Part shown: piece after piece, positions 34,713 through 43,290 of the stretch
Layout: the number at the start of each line of letters is the position of its first letter
Position numbering within the stretch: position 1 is the stretch's first letter
DNA from: Alicyclobacillus sp. SP_1
GTDB taxonomy: Bacteria; Bacillota; Bacilli; Alicyclobacillales; Alicyclobacillaceae
Direction of reading: 5' to 3'
Length of the DNA stretch: 47,951 bases
NCBI RefSeq assembly: GCF_024706985.1
Contig: NZ_JAMCCX010000021.1
Coordinates: 1-47,951 of the forward strand
Notes under the pieces: generated by a model
The model's input: only the letters and a program-made list of their open reading frames with translations
Database searches by the model: none
Told to the model about the DNA's origin: nothing
Translations under genes and position numbers: made by a program

Positions 34713-34740
34713 TTTACTTTTTTGAGATTTAGGGTATGAT
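34713..34740 (+). promoter_or_regulatory. Promoter-like pair upstream of a possible small RNA
   Basis: TTTACT (34713-34718) and TATGAT (34735-34740) with a 16-bp spacer lie about 40 bases after tRNA-Leu. No gene begins soon after; a terminator follows at 34781-34831. Confidence 0.45.
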
Positions 34741-34746
34741 AGTATT

Positions 34747-34831
34747 GTACTATGCAAACTAACCTTGAGTTCCCGTACGACCGACAGCCGATGTTTCTGG
34801 GCTAGCAGTTGTCCAGGGGTGTCGGTTTTTT
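34747..34831 (+). ncRNA. Candidate small RNA of about 85 nt
   Basis: A transcript from the promoter at 34713 would start near 34747 and end at a terminator: CCGACA (34781-34786) pairs with TGTCGG (34820-34825), with an inner CTGG/CCAG pair, followed by TTTTTT. No open reading frame is present. It lies 115 bases upstream of the cold shock gene and could instead be a leader for it. Not recognised as a known family. Confidence 0.4.
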
Positions 34832-34947
34832 GCACCACGGTTACGCCGAACCACGGCTCGTTGATGCCCGTGTCGCAGGAGACTCCTTTACGGTGTTTGC
34901 AAGTCGTTAATATGCACTTTGTGAAAGTGCTCTAGGGGGTTGTTTGA

Positions 34948-35148
34948 ATGCACGAGGGTACCGTGAAGTGGTTCAATGCTGAAAAGGGCTATGGTTTCAT
35001 CGCGGTGGACGGTGGCAATGATGTGTTCGTTCACTACAGCGCAATTCAGGGCAATGGCTTCAAGAGTCTCGAAGAAGGCCAACATGTTTCGTTTGACATC
35101 GTTGATGGTCCGAAAGGTCCGCAAGCTGCCAACGTAAACAAGTTCTGA
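34948..35148 (+). CDS. Cold shock protein (CspA family)
   Basis: OB-fold RNA/ssDNA chaperone of 66 residues. RNP1 (KGYGFI) and RNP2 (VFVHY) carry the aromatic residues that stack with bases; GTVKWFN at the start is standard. Normal length. GGGGG at 34935-34939 lies 8 bases before ATG 34948. The about 110-base gap after the upstream hairpin may act as the cold-responsive 5' leader. Closed by a perfect terminator at 35163. Which of the several Csp paralogues it matches cannot be decided. Confidence 0.95.
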   Translation: MHEGTVKWFNAEKGYGFIAVDGGNDVFVHYSAIQGNGFKSLEEGQHVSFDIVDGPKGPQAANVNKF

Positions 35149-35162
35149 TTGTCGCGCTTTTG

Positions 35163-35192
35163 CGGGCTGACGGCACGCCGTCAGCCCGTTTG
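35163..35192 (+). terminator. Terminator of the cold shock gene
   Basis: CGGGCTGACGGC (35163-35174) and GCCGTCAGCCCG (35177-35188) form a near-gapless 12-bp stem, followed by TTTGT. Confidence 0.85.
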
Positions 35193-35309
35193 TATGAATG
35201 ACCGTGTGAAGCGTACGGAGTATTTGTGTTCGCATCGACGGACGGCGACATGGACGGCAAGTTGGTTGGAGTTAGCGGATTCATGAGTTTCACACCTGAA
35301 TTTGACCAG

Positions 35310-35339
35310 TTGACTTCTCTTCAAATGCTGTGATATGAT
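35310..35339 (+). promoter_or_regulatory. Promoter of tRNA-Val
   Basis: TTGACT (35310-35315) and TATGAT (35334-35339) with 18 bp between, 20 bases upstream of the tRNA. Confidence 0.75.
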
Positions 35340-35358
35340 GCAGAGCGTTGCCTTGCTT

Positions 35359-35433
35359 GCGGCTGTAGCTCAGAGGGAGAGCACCACCTTGACACGGTGG
35401 GGGTCACAGGTTCGATTCCTGTCAGCCGCACCA
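35359..35433 (+). tRNA. tRNA-Val(GAC)
   Basis: 75 nt with CCA encoded. The acceptor GCGGCTG pairs with CAGCCGC; the anticodon arm CCACC-TTGACAC-GGTGG gives anticodon GAC (Val); the T arm ACAGGTTCGATTCCTGT is regular. Confidence 0.97.
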
Positions 35434-35462
35434 TAACCAAATCGGCAAGTATGACTTGATGG

Positions 35463-35490
35463 TCCGCCAGCTTTGCTGGCGGATTTTGTT
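35463..35490 (+). terminator. Terminator of tRNA-Val
   Basis: TCCGCCAGC (35463-35471), loop TTT, GCTGGCGGA (35475-35483), then TTTTGTTT. Confidence 0.9.
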
Positions 35491-35679
35491 TGTGCTGCAT
35501 GAAGATACAGGTATGACTTCGTGTGGACACGGAGTGTGGTTTTGCCAGTGGATCGAAAAGTGACCCTTGGCGAGTGAATGAATCTGGGGCTAAATCCCAT
35601 ACTAAGGGTAGCAGTGGCTTTGCGAGTGGGTCGCGTTTCCAGCACAAAGTGTGGTAACCGTTGGACGAGGATGAGGTAT

Positions 35680-36570
35680 ATGTATGAAACTTCCGTTGTC
35701 ACTGTGGGGCCGTGGAAGAGTCTCACACGGCGGATAAGCAGAGTGGGAAGAGCGCTGTCTGTGCAGTGTAGTAGCGGATGGCCCGCACCGGTGGTGACGC
35801 TTTCGGCGAACACAAAAGAAACCGTGGTCTGCACGTTGTTGGATTTTGCCTGCGTAGATTGGCTACTCGACTGGGGGAGAAGACGGCTCAAGCAGTTGTC
35901 TCCAGGGTGTAGTTCCGGTTTCAGAAGCTATGTGGCATTGGTCGGACTGTACGAGGGGCTGTTTGACGGTATTTCGGATTGCAGTGAAAGTTGGCGTCGC
36001 TGCCGCGCTAAGATTCGTCGTGCTCTCGAATATCAACTGGAAATGCGGAGCGTAGTCAATCTGGATGCTCTCATGACGTTTCACTGTCATCGGGAACTAA
36101 AGGCGATGGACCACTATCTCTGGATGCTCGCGGGTGAGGCAGACGTCGATGGCATCTACAGCGAATGCACAGAGATGGCGGAATTCATGCAACGCTGGCA
36201 GCGACCCTCCAATCGTGTGCACGTGTTTGTCGAAAATCACTTGCTCTGGGGTTGTGACGATTCCGGGGAATTGTTGACGATAAATGCCTTAGAGACGGGA
36301 ATATGCCTCCAATCATCGGCTAAAGACCAGTTGATGGCGGCATTGCACCAGAGGCCATCTTCGACCATTGTCGTGCATCGGGTTGGTGGGGGATACTTCG
36401 GGCGACAGACGGTCGCCGAGTTGTCCGCGTTGTTTTGTCCGCGCCTCGAGTGGTGCCTTGATTGCCGAATCTGCCGGACCTTGTTCAACGCAGGCGAGGC
36501 AGACTGTTCGAGGCATTCTGCAGCGTTACAAGATGTCTGCAGCGTGCAGAGGCGTCAGTCACAGTTGTGA
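35680..36570 (+). CDS. ytxC: YtxC-like sporulation protein
   Basis: Protein of about 296 residues, divergent from but matching the layout of YtxC of Bacillus, a predicted sporulation protein. The pattern VNLDALMTFHCHRELKAMDH, then FMQRWQRPSNRVHVFVEN, and ALFCPRLEWCLDCRICRT agree with the family's helical core, VHVL strand and C-terminal Cys pair. The position directly upstream of thrS is the same as in B. subtilis, which supports the name. The start is ATG 35680, 9 bases after GACGAGG; ATG 35578 and 35671 lack spacing. Function is unknown beyond its link with spores. Many Cys, Arg and Trp residues are unusual. Confidence 0.7.
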   Translation: MYETSVVTVGPWKSLTRRISRVGRALSVQCSSGWPAPVVTLSANTKETVVCTLLDFACVDWLLDWGRRRLKQLSPGCSSGFRSYVALVGLYEGLFDGISDCSESWRRCRAKIRRALEYQLEMRSVVNLDALMTFHCHRELKAMDHYLWMLAGEADVDGIYSECTEMAEFMQRWQRPSNRVHVFVENHLLWGCDDSGELLTINALETGICLQSSAKDQLMAALHQRPSSTIVVHRVGGGYFGRQTVAELSALFCPRLEWCLDCRICRTLFNAGEADCSRHSAALQDVCSVQRRQSQL

Positions 36571-36599
36571 CTTGACAATTCCCGAGAGAGCAGAGTAGC

Positions 36600-36880
36600 A
36601 TAGATTGCAATTACAAATTGGGGCGAAGACAGAAGACGCGCTTTGCGATGGCGGACACAAAGAGACTCGGTGGCCATAGGCTGAAAGCCCCGGGCAGAAG
36701 CATCGTAAAGACACCACTTCTTGAGCGAAAGTCGGACCTTGCGGGACGGCGTCAGACGGGGCGAACGTTATACGCAGAATGAAGGCTGTGTCGAATCTGG
36801 TGGCGCAGTGAACTTGGGTGGAACCACGGGAACAACGTTCTCGTCCCTTACGGGGCGAGGCGTTTTATTTTTGTCTTTGC
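36600..36880 (+). promoter_or_regulatory. T-box riboswitch leader of thrS
   Basis: The T-box sequence GGGTGGAACCACGGG is at 36816-36830, followed by a terminator hairpin CGTTCTCGTCCC, TTAC, GGGGCGAGGCG (36835-36862) and a T-rich tail. Uncharged tRNA-Thr would pair with the T-box bulge and favour antitermination. ACC at 36711-36713, just before a possible Stem I 3' strand (CTTC at 36714), is the likely Thr specifier; the exact loop was not drawn. Confidence 0.9.
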
Positions 36881-36967
36881 ATGCTGTTGCCAGGCGCGGA
36901 GGCTAGTTGGTACGTCAAGCCGTCTCGAACATGGAATAAAAAGGGCGTAAACGAGGAGGAACGGAAA

Positions 36968-38887
36968 ATGGCAGAGTGCACTGTGGTACTGAAAGATGGC
37001 AGCGAGCGGTCTGTAGAGAAAGGGACCACCTTGGCCGAGTTGGCCGCCGCTATTTCAGGCCGACTGGGCAGAGAAGCGGTCGCTGGAAAAGTGGATGGTG
37101 TGGTGGTCGACTTATCCACGCCGTTAGTTCAAGATGCGGCGGTGGAAATCCTCACCTTAAATGATGCCGAGGGACTGGCGGTCATGCGCCACTCCACTGC
37201 CCACTGCATGGCTCAGGCGGTGGCCAGACTGTATCCTGGCACCAAATTTGCCATTGGGCCGGTCATTGAGAACGGGTTTTATTATGATTTTGCCGATCAC
37301 GATTTTACCCCCGACGAATTTTCCGACATTGAACGAGAGATGCAGGCCATCATCAAAGAGGACTTGCCCATTCGCCGTGAGGAAGTGTCGCGTGATGATG
37401 CGCTGCGACTCTTTGAGGAGCGCAAAGACCGCTTCAAAGTGGAAATCATACAGGATTTGCCCGAAGGTACGCAGCTGACCCTCTATCGCCAGGGAGAGTT
37501 CGTCGACCTTTGCCGCGGACCCCACTTACCGTCTACTGGCCGTATCAAAGCCTTCCGTCTGATGTCCTTGGCGGGTGCGTACTGGCGTGGGGACAGTAAA
37601 CGAGAGATGCTGACCCGCCTGTATGCAGTCGCCTTTGCCAAAAAATCCGAATTAGATGAGCACCTGAAGATGTTGGAAGAAGCAAAGCAGCGGGATCACC
37701 GGAAGTTAGGAAAAGAACTGGAACTGTTCATGTTCTCCGAAGATGCTCCGGGAATGCCGTTTTATTTGCCCAATGGACTGGTGATTCGCAATGAATTAGA
37801 GTCGTTTGAACGGGCCTTGCAGGTGGAATATGGATATCAAGAAGTCCGCACTCCCACGTTGATGAATCAGCGATTGTGGGTAGAGTCGGGCCATTGGGAC
37901 CACTATCGCGAGAACATGTACGTCTCCGAGGCGGACGAAGAGCTGTATGCGCTGAAGCCGATGAACTGTCCTGGGCATATGTTGATTTATCGAAACAAGC
38001 TGCGCTCCTATCGAGATTTACCACTTCGCATCTCCGAATATGGACATGTGCATCGCCATGAACTTCGCGGTACACTCGGTGGTATGATGCGTGTTCGGGC
38101 TTTTACTCAGGATGATGCGCACATTTTCTGCCGGCCTGACCAAATCGGCCAGGAAGTGGAACGAGTGCTGGCGTTGGTTGCAAAAGTGTACGGTGTGTTC
38201 GGATTCACGCACCACATTGAACTGTCGACTCGCCCGGACGATTCTCTCGGTTCGGATGAACTCTGGAATCAGGCCGAGAGCGCGTTGCAAGCTGCCCTGG
38301 ATGGAGCCGGGGTGACCTATCACATCAACCCTGGAGATGGTGCTTTTTATGGGCCGAAAATTGACTTTCACATCAAGGATGCCATCGGACGGACATGGCA
38401 ATGCGCCACGGTTCAGTTGGATTTTAATTTGCCGATCCGGTTTGATTTAGAGTACATCGGCGAAGATGGGAAGGCGCATCGGCCAGTGGTCATTCATCGT
38501 GCCATCTTCGGTTCTGTCGACCGGTTTTTGGGTATCTTGACGGAGCATTTTGCCGGAGCGTTTCCGCTCTGGCTCGCTCCTGTGCAGGTGCGGGTGGCCA
38601 CGGTATCTCATGATTTTGCTGACTATGGTGCCGCGGTTGAGCAAAAACTCAAGGCGGCTGGCATTCGTGCTGAAGTCGACCTGCGTGGAGAAAAGATTGG
38701 CTACAAAATTCGAGAAGCGCAAGTGCATAAAATCCCCTACACGGTCGTTGTTGGGGAGAAAGAGCGTGATGCGGGGACGCTGTCTGTTCGCCGTTATGGT
38801 ACTGGGGACCTAGGAACCATGAACTTCGCTGACTTTGTAGCAAAGGTCAAGGAGGAAGTCGCTTCGAAGGAACTTTTAAAGGTTTGA
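36968..38887 (+). CDS. thrS: Threonyl-tRNA synthetase
   Basis: Charges tRNA-Thr (EC 6.1.1.3). Domains in order: TGS (residues 1-65), SAD editing domain with HSTAHCMAQA (His73-containing zinc site), class II core with motif 1, PMNCPGHM (zinc Cys at about 334), motif 2 with RHELRGTLGG, motif 3 with HRAIFGSVDRF, and the anticodon-binding domain (PLWLAPVQVRVATVS). 639 residues, close to the normal 640. The start is ATG 36968, after GAGGAGG; the open frame upstream to 36818 lies inside the T-box. Regulated by the T-box leader. Ends about 190 bases before infC. Confidence 0.97.
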   Translation: MAECTVVLKDGSERSVEKGTTLAELAAAISGRLGREAVAGKVDGVVVDLSTPLVQDAAVEILTLNDAEGLAVMRHSTAHCMAQAVARLYPGTKFAIGPVIENGFYYDFADHDFTPDEFSDIEREMQAIIKEDLPIRREEVSRDDALRLFEERKDRFKVEIIQDLPEGTQLTLYRQGEFVDLCRGPHLPSTGRIKAFRLMSLAGAYWRGDSKREMLTRLYAVAFAKKSELDEHLKMLEEAKQRDHRKLGKELELFMFSEDAPGMPFYLPNGLVIRNELESFERALQVEYGYQEVRTPTLMNQRLWVESGHWDHYRENMYVSEADEELYALKPMNCPGHMLIYRNKLRSYRDLPLRISEYGHVHRHELRGTLGGMMRVRAFTQDDAHIFCRPDQIGQEVERVLALVAKVYGVFGFTHHIELSTRPDDSLGSDELWNQAESALQAALDGAGVTYHINPGDGAFYGPKIDFHIKDAIGRTWQCATVQLDFNLPIRFDLEYIGEDGKAHRPVVIHRAIFGSVDRFLGILTEHFAGAFPLWLAPVQVRVATVSHDFADYGAAVEQKLKAAGIRAEVDLRGEKIGYKIREAQVHKIPYTVVVGEKERDAGTLSVRRYGTGDLGTMNFADFVAKVKEEVASKELLKV

Positions 38888-38899
38888 CGAACTGCCCTA

Positions 38900-39060
38900 A
38901 ATCGCATATACTACGTTGGAATAAGTGGAGGCGCTCGCTTCTCACCTAGCTGGTTTTGCTGGCGGGTCCAAAGTTGATTTGCAGGTTTGACGGTGCAAAG
39001 AAACGAGAGCGCGGGTGCTGAGTCCGCGCTTTTTTGATGGCGAGTTGCGGAAAATTGACC
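38900..39060 (+). promoter_or_regulatory. infC leader with attenuator (L20-type leader)
   Basis: AGCGCGG (39008-39014), loop, CCGCGCT (39024-39030) and a run of T (39030-39035) form a terminator inside the 5' leader of infC. In Bacillus the infC-rpmI-rplT operon has such an attenuator controlled by ribosomal protein L20; rplT is in this operon too. The L20-binding helix itself was not resolved by eye. Confidence 0.65.
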
Positions 39061-39074
39061 GGGGGTGACTGCAG

Positions 39075-39593
39075 ATTAGCAAAGAAGAGTATCAAGTCAA
39101 TGATGGGATTCGGGCGCGCGAGATTCGAGTGATTGACGAGGACAACAATCAATTGGGGATTATGTCCTTGCGAGATGCTCGACGTTTGGCGGAAGAACGC
39201 AGCCTTGACTTGGTGAACGTAGCGCCAACTGCGAAGCCGCCTGTCTGTCGCATTATGGACTATGGCAAGTTTAAGTACGAACAGAGCAAGAAAGAGAAAG
39301 AAGCCAAGAAGAATCAAAAAGTGATTCTTCTCAAGGAAGTTCGCATGACTCCGAACATTGAGGAACATGACTTTCAAGTCAAGTTGAAGAATGTCTTGAA
39401 GTTTCTCGAAGAGGGAGACAAAGTAAAGATTTCCGTTCGCTTTCGCGGCCGGGAGATTACGCACTCTTCAATTGGGCAGCAGCTCTTGCTCAAATTTGCG
39501 CAAGCCGCCTCAGAGAAGGCGACGGTGGAGCGTGTACCACGCTTGGAAGGTAGAAGTATGATTATGATTCTCACCCCCAAAGTCACCGTCTAA
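39075..39593 (+). CDS. infC: Translation initiation factor IF-3 (AUU start)
   Basis: Binds the 30S subunit and checks start-codon pairing. The N-terminal domain (ISKEEYQVNDGIRAREIRVI), the linker (YEQSKKEKEAKKNQK) and the C-terminal domain (FRGREITHSSIGQQLL) are complete: 172 residues. The start is ATT at 39075, 6 bases after GGGGGTGA; the first ATG in frame (39162) would lose the NTD. An AUU start in infC is a known device for IF-3 to limit its own translation. It begins the infC-rpmI-rplT operon. Confidence 0.95.
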   Translation: MSKEEYQVNDGIRAREIRVIDEDNNQLGIMSLRDARRLAEERSLDLVNVAPTAKPPVCRIMDYGKFKYEQSKKEKEAKKNQKVILLKEVRMTPNIEEHDFQVKLKNVLKFLEEGDKVKISVRFRGREITHSSIGQQLLLKFAQAASEKATVERVPRLEGRSMIMILTPKVTV

Positions 39594-39640
39594 CTCTGGC
39601 GCGAATTCGGTTTGTTCAGTAGCTACAGGAGGTTGTATGA

Positions 39641-39838
39641 ATGCCAAAGATGAAGACACACAGTGGCCTTGCAAAGCGCGTCAAGCGCACCGGGAGCGGA
39701 AAATTAAAGCGCGCTCACGCGTTCGCGTATCACAAGGCAGAAACCAAGTCTTCAAAGCGCAAGCGCAACTTGCGTGGAACGACGTTGGTCTCGAATTCCG
39801 ATATGAAGCGGATTAAGCAAATGGTGCCTTATCTCTAA
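39641..39838 (+). CDS. rpmI: 50S ribosomal protein L35
   Basis: Protein of 65 residues, highly basic, with the family start [20 protein letters not shown] and end RIKQMVPYL. It is bound to 23S rRNA on the large subunit. It lies 47 bases after infC with AGGAGG before ATG 39641. Normal in length and content. Confidence 0.97.
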   Translation: MPKMKTHSGLAKRVKRTGSGKLKRAHAFAYHKAETKSSKRKRNLRGTTLVSNSDMKRIKQMVPYL

Positions 39839-40003
39839 GGTCGTCGAAGTCCCGGAGTTAAGTCAAGAGTTTTCGTAAAGCACATGGACAAGATGCCGAG
39901 CGACCCATGCAACTTGTCACATAGATGATTCTGGCAGGCACTGTGGAACCGAGTCGGTTGTACAGTCGGATGAACTGCCTTTGGATTTGAGGAGGAAGTT
40001 TGT

Positions 40004-40363
40004 ATGGCAAGGATTAAGTCGGGCAAAGTGACCCGTCGCCGTCATAAGGCGATTCTCAAGTTGGCTCGAGGATATCGCGGTTCTAAGCATCGCTTGTTCC
40101 GTACAGCAAAACAGCAGGTCATGAAGTCGTTGGCGTATGCCTACCGAGATCGGCGAGTTCGCAAGCGTAATTTCCGGAAATTGTGGATACAACGTATCAA
40201 TGCTGCAGCGCGCCAAAGTGGTATGTCCTACAGTAAATTAATGCATGGACTGAAGTTGGCAGGCGTTGAAGTGAATCGCAAGATGTTGGCTGAGTTAGCC
40301 GTCTCTGACCGAGTCGCTTTTGCTGAATTGGTGAAAGTAGCTCGCACTAAGATGGAAGCTTGA
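40004..40363 (+). CDS. rplT: 50S ribosomal protein L20
   Basis: Protein of 119 residues with the family's basic N-terminal extension ([14 protein letters not shown]) and the compact C-terminal domain ([16 protein letters not shown]). An early assembly protein of the large subunit; in Bacillus it also represses its own operon through the infC leader. GAGGAGG precedes ATG 40004. The 165 bases between rpmI and rplT hold no visible gene. Closed by the terminator at 40372. Confidence 0.97.
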   Translation: MARIKSGKVTRRRHKAILKLARGYRGSKHRLFRTAKQQVMKSLAYAYRDRRVRKRNFRKLWIQRINAAARQSGMSYSKLMHGLKLAGVEVNRKMLAELAVSDRVAFAELVKVARTKMEA

Positions 40364-40371
40364 AAAGAAGA

Positions 40372-40402
40372 AAAGCCCGGCCGTGACGGTCGGGCTTTCC
40401 CT
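40372..40402 (+). terminator. Terminator of the infC-rpmI-rplT operon
   Basis: AAAGCCCG (40372-40379) pairs with CGGGCTTT (40391-40398); an inner GCCG/CGGT pair extends the stem, followed by CCCTT. Confidence 0.85.
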
Positions 40403-40466
40403 TGTAAAAAGAAGACTTGATAGGGTCAGCGCGGTGGGCAGGTACTTTGAGAAAGGGTTTTTGTAA

Positions 40467-41282
40467 ATGTTCATTGATTCTCCTCAAAACCCCAAAATCA
40501 AATTGTATGCGCGCTTAAAAACGCGGAAAGAACGAGAGCGGCGAGAAATGTGCTTGGTAGAAGGAGTCCGCCTCGTTCAAGACTTGCTGGACAGCGACTG
40601 GCCTGTGGAGTGTATCTTTGTCGAGGATGCTGCAGAGCAGGAAGTGGCGCGGTTGCGTCGTCATCCGCGTTGGCCAGAGAGCGCCATTCAGGTTTCAAGT
40701 CATGCCTTTGTAGCTTTGTCAGACACCGTCTCATCGCAAGGTGTGGTGGCGGTCGCGCGCATTCCGAAAGAGATGCACACGCCCACGTATCCAAGCACTG
40801 CCTGTCTTTTGGATGGCGTACAGGACCCTGGGAATGTTGGAACTTTGCTTCGCAGTGCTGAAGCATTTGGTGTGGGTGAGTTTTGTGTGGGGCGCGGAAC
40901 AGTTGATGTCTTTGCTCCGAAAGTTGCACGAAGTTCGATGGGTGGGCTGTTTCGGATTCACTCGACTGAGGCGGACAGCGCTACTTATCTGCAAGAGTGG
41001 AGATTGCGCCATCCGATGGGTGCGGTGTATGTGGCGGATGCGGATGGTCAGGACGTTTGTACGCACATCACCTTTGCTGAACCTTGGCTACTCGTTATTG
41101 GAAGCGAAGCGAACGGTGCATCTGCAAGAGTCAAGAATCTCGCAACGCACATTGTCTCGATTCCAATGCTGGGTAGAGCGGAGAGCCTGAATGCGGCCAT
41201 GGCGGGCAGTATTTTGCTCTATGAAGCGTTCCGAACACGTCTTGCAGAGAATGGATTGGGGAGCAGCTTGACTGAAATGTAG
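40467..41282 (+). CDS. SpoU-family RNA methyltransferase (YsgA-like)
   Basis: 2'-O-methyltransferase of the SPOUT class, 271 residues. The N-terminal substrate-binding domain (NPKIKLYARLKTRKERERRE) is followed by the trefoil-knot domain with LLDGVQDPGNVGTLLRSAEA, VIGSEANGASA and the C-terminal SLNAAMAGSILLYEAFR, all hallmarks of TrmH/RlmB proteins. It resembles YsgA, encoded after rplT in B. subtilis. The target (tRNA or 23S rRNA) is not known. The start ATG 40467 has only a weak site (GAAAGGG). It has its own promoter region after the operon terminator. Confidence 0.9.
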   Translation: MFIDSPQNPKIKLYARLKTRKERERREMCLVEGVRLVQDLLDSDWPVECIFVEDAAEQEVARLRRHPRWPESAIQVSSHAFVALSDTVSSQGVVAVARIPKEMHTPTYPSTACLLDGVQDPGNVGTLLRSAEAFGVGEFCVGRGTVDVFAPKVARSSMGGLFRIHSTEADSATYLQEWRLRHPMGAVYVADADGQDVCTHITFAEPWLLVIGSEANGASARVKNLATHIVSIPMLGRAESLNAAMAGSILLYEAFRTRLAENGLGSSLTEM

Positions 41283-41396
41283 GGTATACTGTGACTGTGG
41301 GTGCATAGAAGTTGCATCGATTGGACTGGTGGCAGACCCGTTCTACACTTGGAATTTTGGTGATGTTTATGAGTTGTGGACGGGAGGCGGCTACTG

Positions 41397-42563
41397 ATGA
41401 GGCAAATATTTCGTGGTCGTTCCCTGATGGCACTGGTGACGTTGTTCTTCTGTGAATTTGTGCGAGGTGCACTCCTTTTCTATGTACTTCCCATATACAT
41501 CCACGGAGTTCTTGGGTTGCCGACCATTTGGATTGGGTTCGCTATTGCTTCTCATTATCTTTTTGATACGGGCTTACGCAGTCCGGCAGGTTGGTTGATT
41601 GACAAATTTGGACCAAAGCGACCCGTTGGATTGGTATTGGCTGGCGGCTTGTTGGGTCTTTGGTTGGTGCTTCATGGAAGTCATCCGGTGTGGCTTTTGT
41701 CCGGTTGTGCGCTCATCGGTAGCGCGATGGCATTCATATGGCCTGCAGTCATCTCGGCGGTCACCAGACATCAACCCAGTGTGACCCACGCGACCGCTAT
41801 GGGTGGAGTTATGATGGCATGGTTGGCTGGAGTTGGCATTGGCGCGGTCAGTATGAGCTTAGTGTTTGGCCACCGGGGAATCGGTGCATTTCATCTGTTG
41901 CTACTCGTTTGGACCCTTGGATTTGTGCTTGCTGTAAGTTCTTTGCCTATGGACGGAAATCACGACGAAACGCATCCTGCCACGTTAAGATCTGTGTTAG
42001 GTGAAATTCGCAGTGTGCGAATGCTCTTCCCTGGGATTTTTGTGCAGACTTTTGCACTAGGACTACTGTTGCCGGTATTTGCAATGTATGCTAAGTACAA
42101 TTTGGGGTTGACTGGCAGTACCTACAGCGCCTTGTTGGTGGCAGGTGGCACAGCGACGGTCGTTCTGCAACTCCCGATGAGCCGATTAGTAGACCGCTTT
42201 GGGTATAAGCGGTTTCTCGTTCCGGGGTTTGTGCTCTCTGCGGTTAGTCTTCCAATTTTGGTTATGCTGCGCGTTGTGTGGGAAGTGTTTGTCGGAGTGG
42301 CGGGAATTGGAGCGGCCTACGCGTTTATTTTGCCAAGTTGGAATGCAGTCCTCACGAAAAGCGTGTCGGAGAGAAGACGAGCCTCTATGTTTGGAGTCTT
42401 TCTGACTGTTGAGGGCCTCGGCATGGCAATCGGTCCACTGGTGGGAACCACTCTCTGGAGCACGGTTGGCCCATTGGCTCCATTTTATGCGTCTTCCGTC
42501 ATTTTCTTAGGAATGTCTGTATTCTACAGCGTGGCACCTTTGGATAAGCTATTCTTGCATTGA
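41397..42563 (+). CDS. MFS transporter
   Basis: Major facilitator of 388 residues with about 12 hydrophobic segments. AGWLIDKFGPKRPVGLVL after segment 2 is motif A, with Asp and Gly-Pro-Lys-Arg; SRLVDRFGYKR repeats it in the second half. Full-length. The ATG 41397 lies after GGGAGG at 10 bases, preferred to 41376. Substrate unknown. It precedes the DUF212 gene by 15 bases and is probably read with it. Confidence 0.87.
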   Translation: MRQIFRGRSLMALVTLFFCEFVRGALLFYVLPIYIHGVLGLPTIWIGFAIASHYLFDTGLRSPAGWLIDKFGPKRPVGLVLAGGLLGLWLVLHGSHPVWLLSGCALIGSAMAFIWPAVISAVTRHQPSVTHATAMGGVMMAWLAGVGIGAVSMSLVFGHRGIGAFHLLLLVWTLGFVLAVSSLPMDGNHDETHPATLRSVLGEIRSVRMLFPGIFVQTFALGLLLPVFAMYAKYNLGLTGSTYSALLVAGGTATVVLQLPMSRLVDRFGYKRFLVPGFVLSAVSLPILVMLRVVWEVFVGVAGIGAAYAFILPSWNAVLTKSVSERRRASMFGVFLTVEGLGMAIGPLVGTTLWSTVGPLAPFYASSVIFLGMSVFYSVAPLDKLFLH

Positions 42564-42578
42564 CACGGGGGAAATCGC

Positions 42579-43103
42579 ATGTGGAGAGATTCGGCTTACA
42601 TGTGGATTGCACCACTAGTCGCCATGGTGGTAGCGCAAATTCTCAAGCCGATTTTGATTATGATTCAAGCGAGACGGTTTGACTGGCAACGCATGAGGCA
42701 GTCCGGGGGAATGCCTAGTTCGCATACCGCGCTTGTTGTTGCGTTGGTGGTGGAACTGTGGTTACGTTATGGCGGGCGCAACCCCATTTTGGCACTGGGA
42801 CTCTTCATCGCGATTGTCGTCATGTATGACGCGGCTGGCGTGCGCTGGCAAACGGGACGCCAAGCGGCATTGTTGAACCGTCTATTGCACGACTTGAAAG
42901 GGCAAAACGCAGTACTTCCGTCGGGTGAGCGGATGAACGTAGAGACATCACGGACAGATGCGCGGGTGAGGCATATGCGCATCGTGAAGGTACCGTGGTG
43001 GTTGATGGACTGGCCTGTGCTTAATGAACATGTCGGGCACAAGCCGCGAGAGGTGCTCGGTGGTTGCGTCGTGGGCGTGGTGATCGCATTGCTGCTCCAC
43101 TAA
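42579..43103 (+). CDS. DUF212 (YuiD-like) membrane protein, PAP2-related
   Basis: Protein of 174 residues with four hydrophobic segments. GGMPSSHTALVVAL is the phosphatase-like signature (SGMPSSHT) of the divergent PAP2 family; YDAAGVRWQTGRQAALLN contains a partner Arg/Asp motif, and NEHVGHKPREVLGG the third. Such proteins are related to acid phosphatases and vanadium haloperoxidases but catalysis is not proven for this group. The ATG 42579 follows GGGGG; it is 15 bases after the MFS stop. Confidence 0.85.
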   Translation: MWRDSAYMWIAPLVAMVVAQILKPILIMIQARRFDWQRMRQSGGMPSSHTALVVALVVELWLRYGGRNPILALGLFIAIVVMYDAAGVRWQTGRQAALLNRLLHDLKGQNAVLPSGERMNVETSRTDARVRHMRIVKVPWWLMDWPVLNEHVGHKPREVLGGCVVGVVIALLLH

Positions 43104-43114
43104 AGGATCGACGC

Positions 43115-43136
43115 TTCTCTCGGAAGAAGGAGAGAA
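43115..43136 (+). terminator. Hairpin after the DUF212 gene, weak terminator candidate
   Basis: TTCTCTC (43115-43121), loop, GAGAGAA (43130-43136). No T tract follows. Confidence 0.35.
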
Positions 43137-43290
43137 TGGGAGCTGAAAAGTCTTCTGTCTTGCGATTACTTTGAAGGAACGAAAGTCTTGGTTCTCGATG
43201 TTTTGGTCTAACCTGAGTGTCTCTGTAGTGTCCACTCTGCATATTTCTATCGAGAGTGACGCAACGTTTTAGACAGGGAGATGAAGCAGA

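Noticed and set aside
35321-35891. Minus-strand proteins across tRNA-Val
   Set aside because: They run through the tRNA and opposite ytxC; coding on that strand is not supported.
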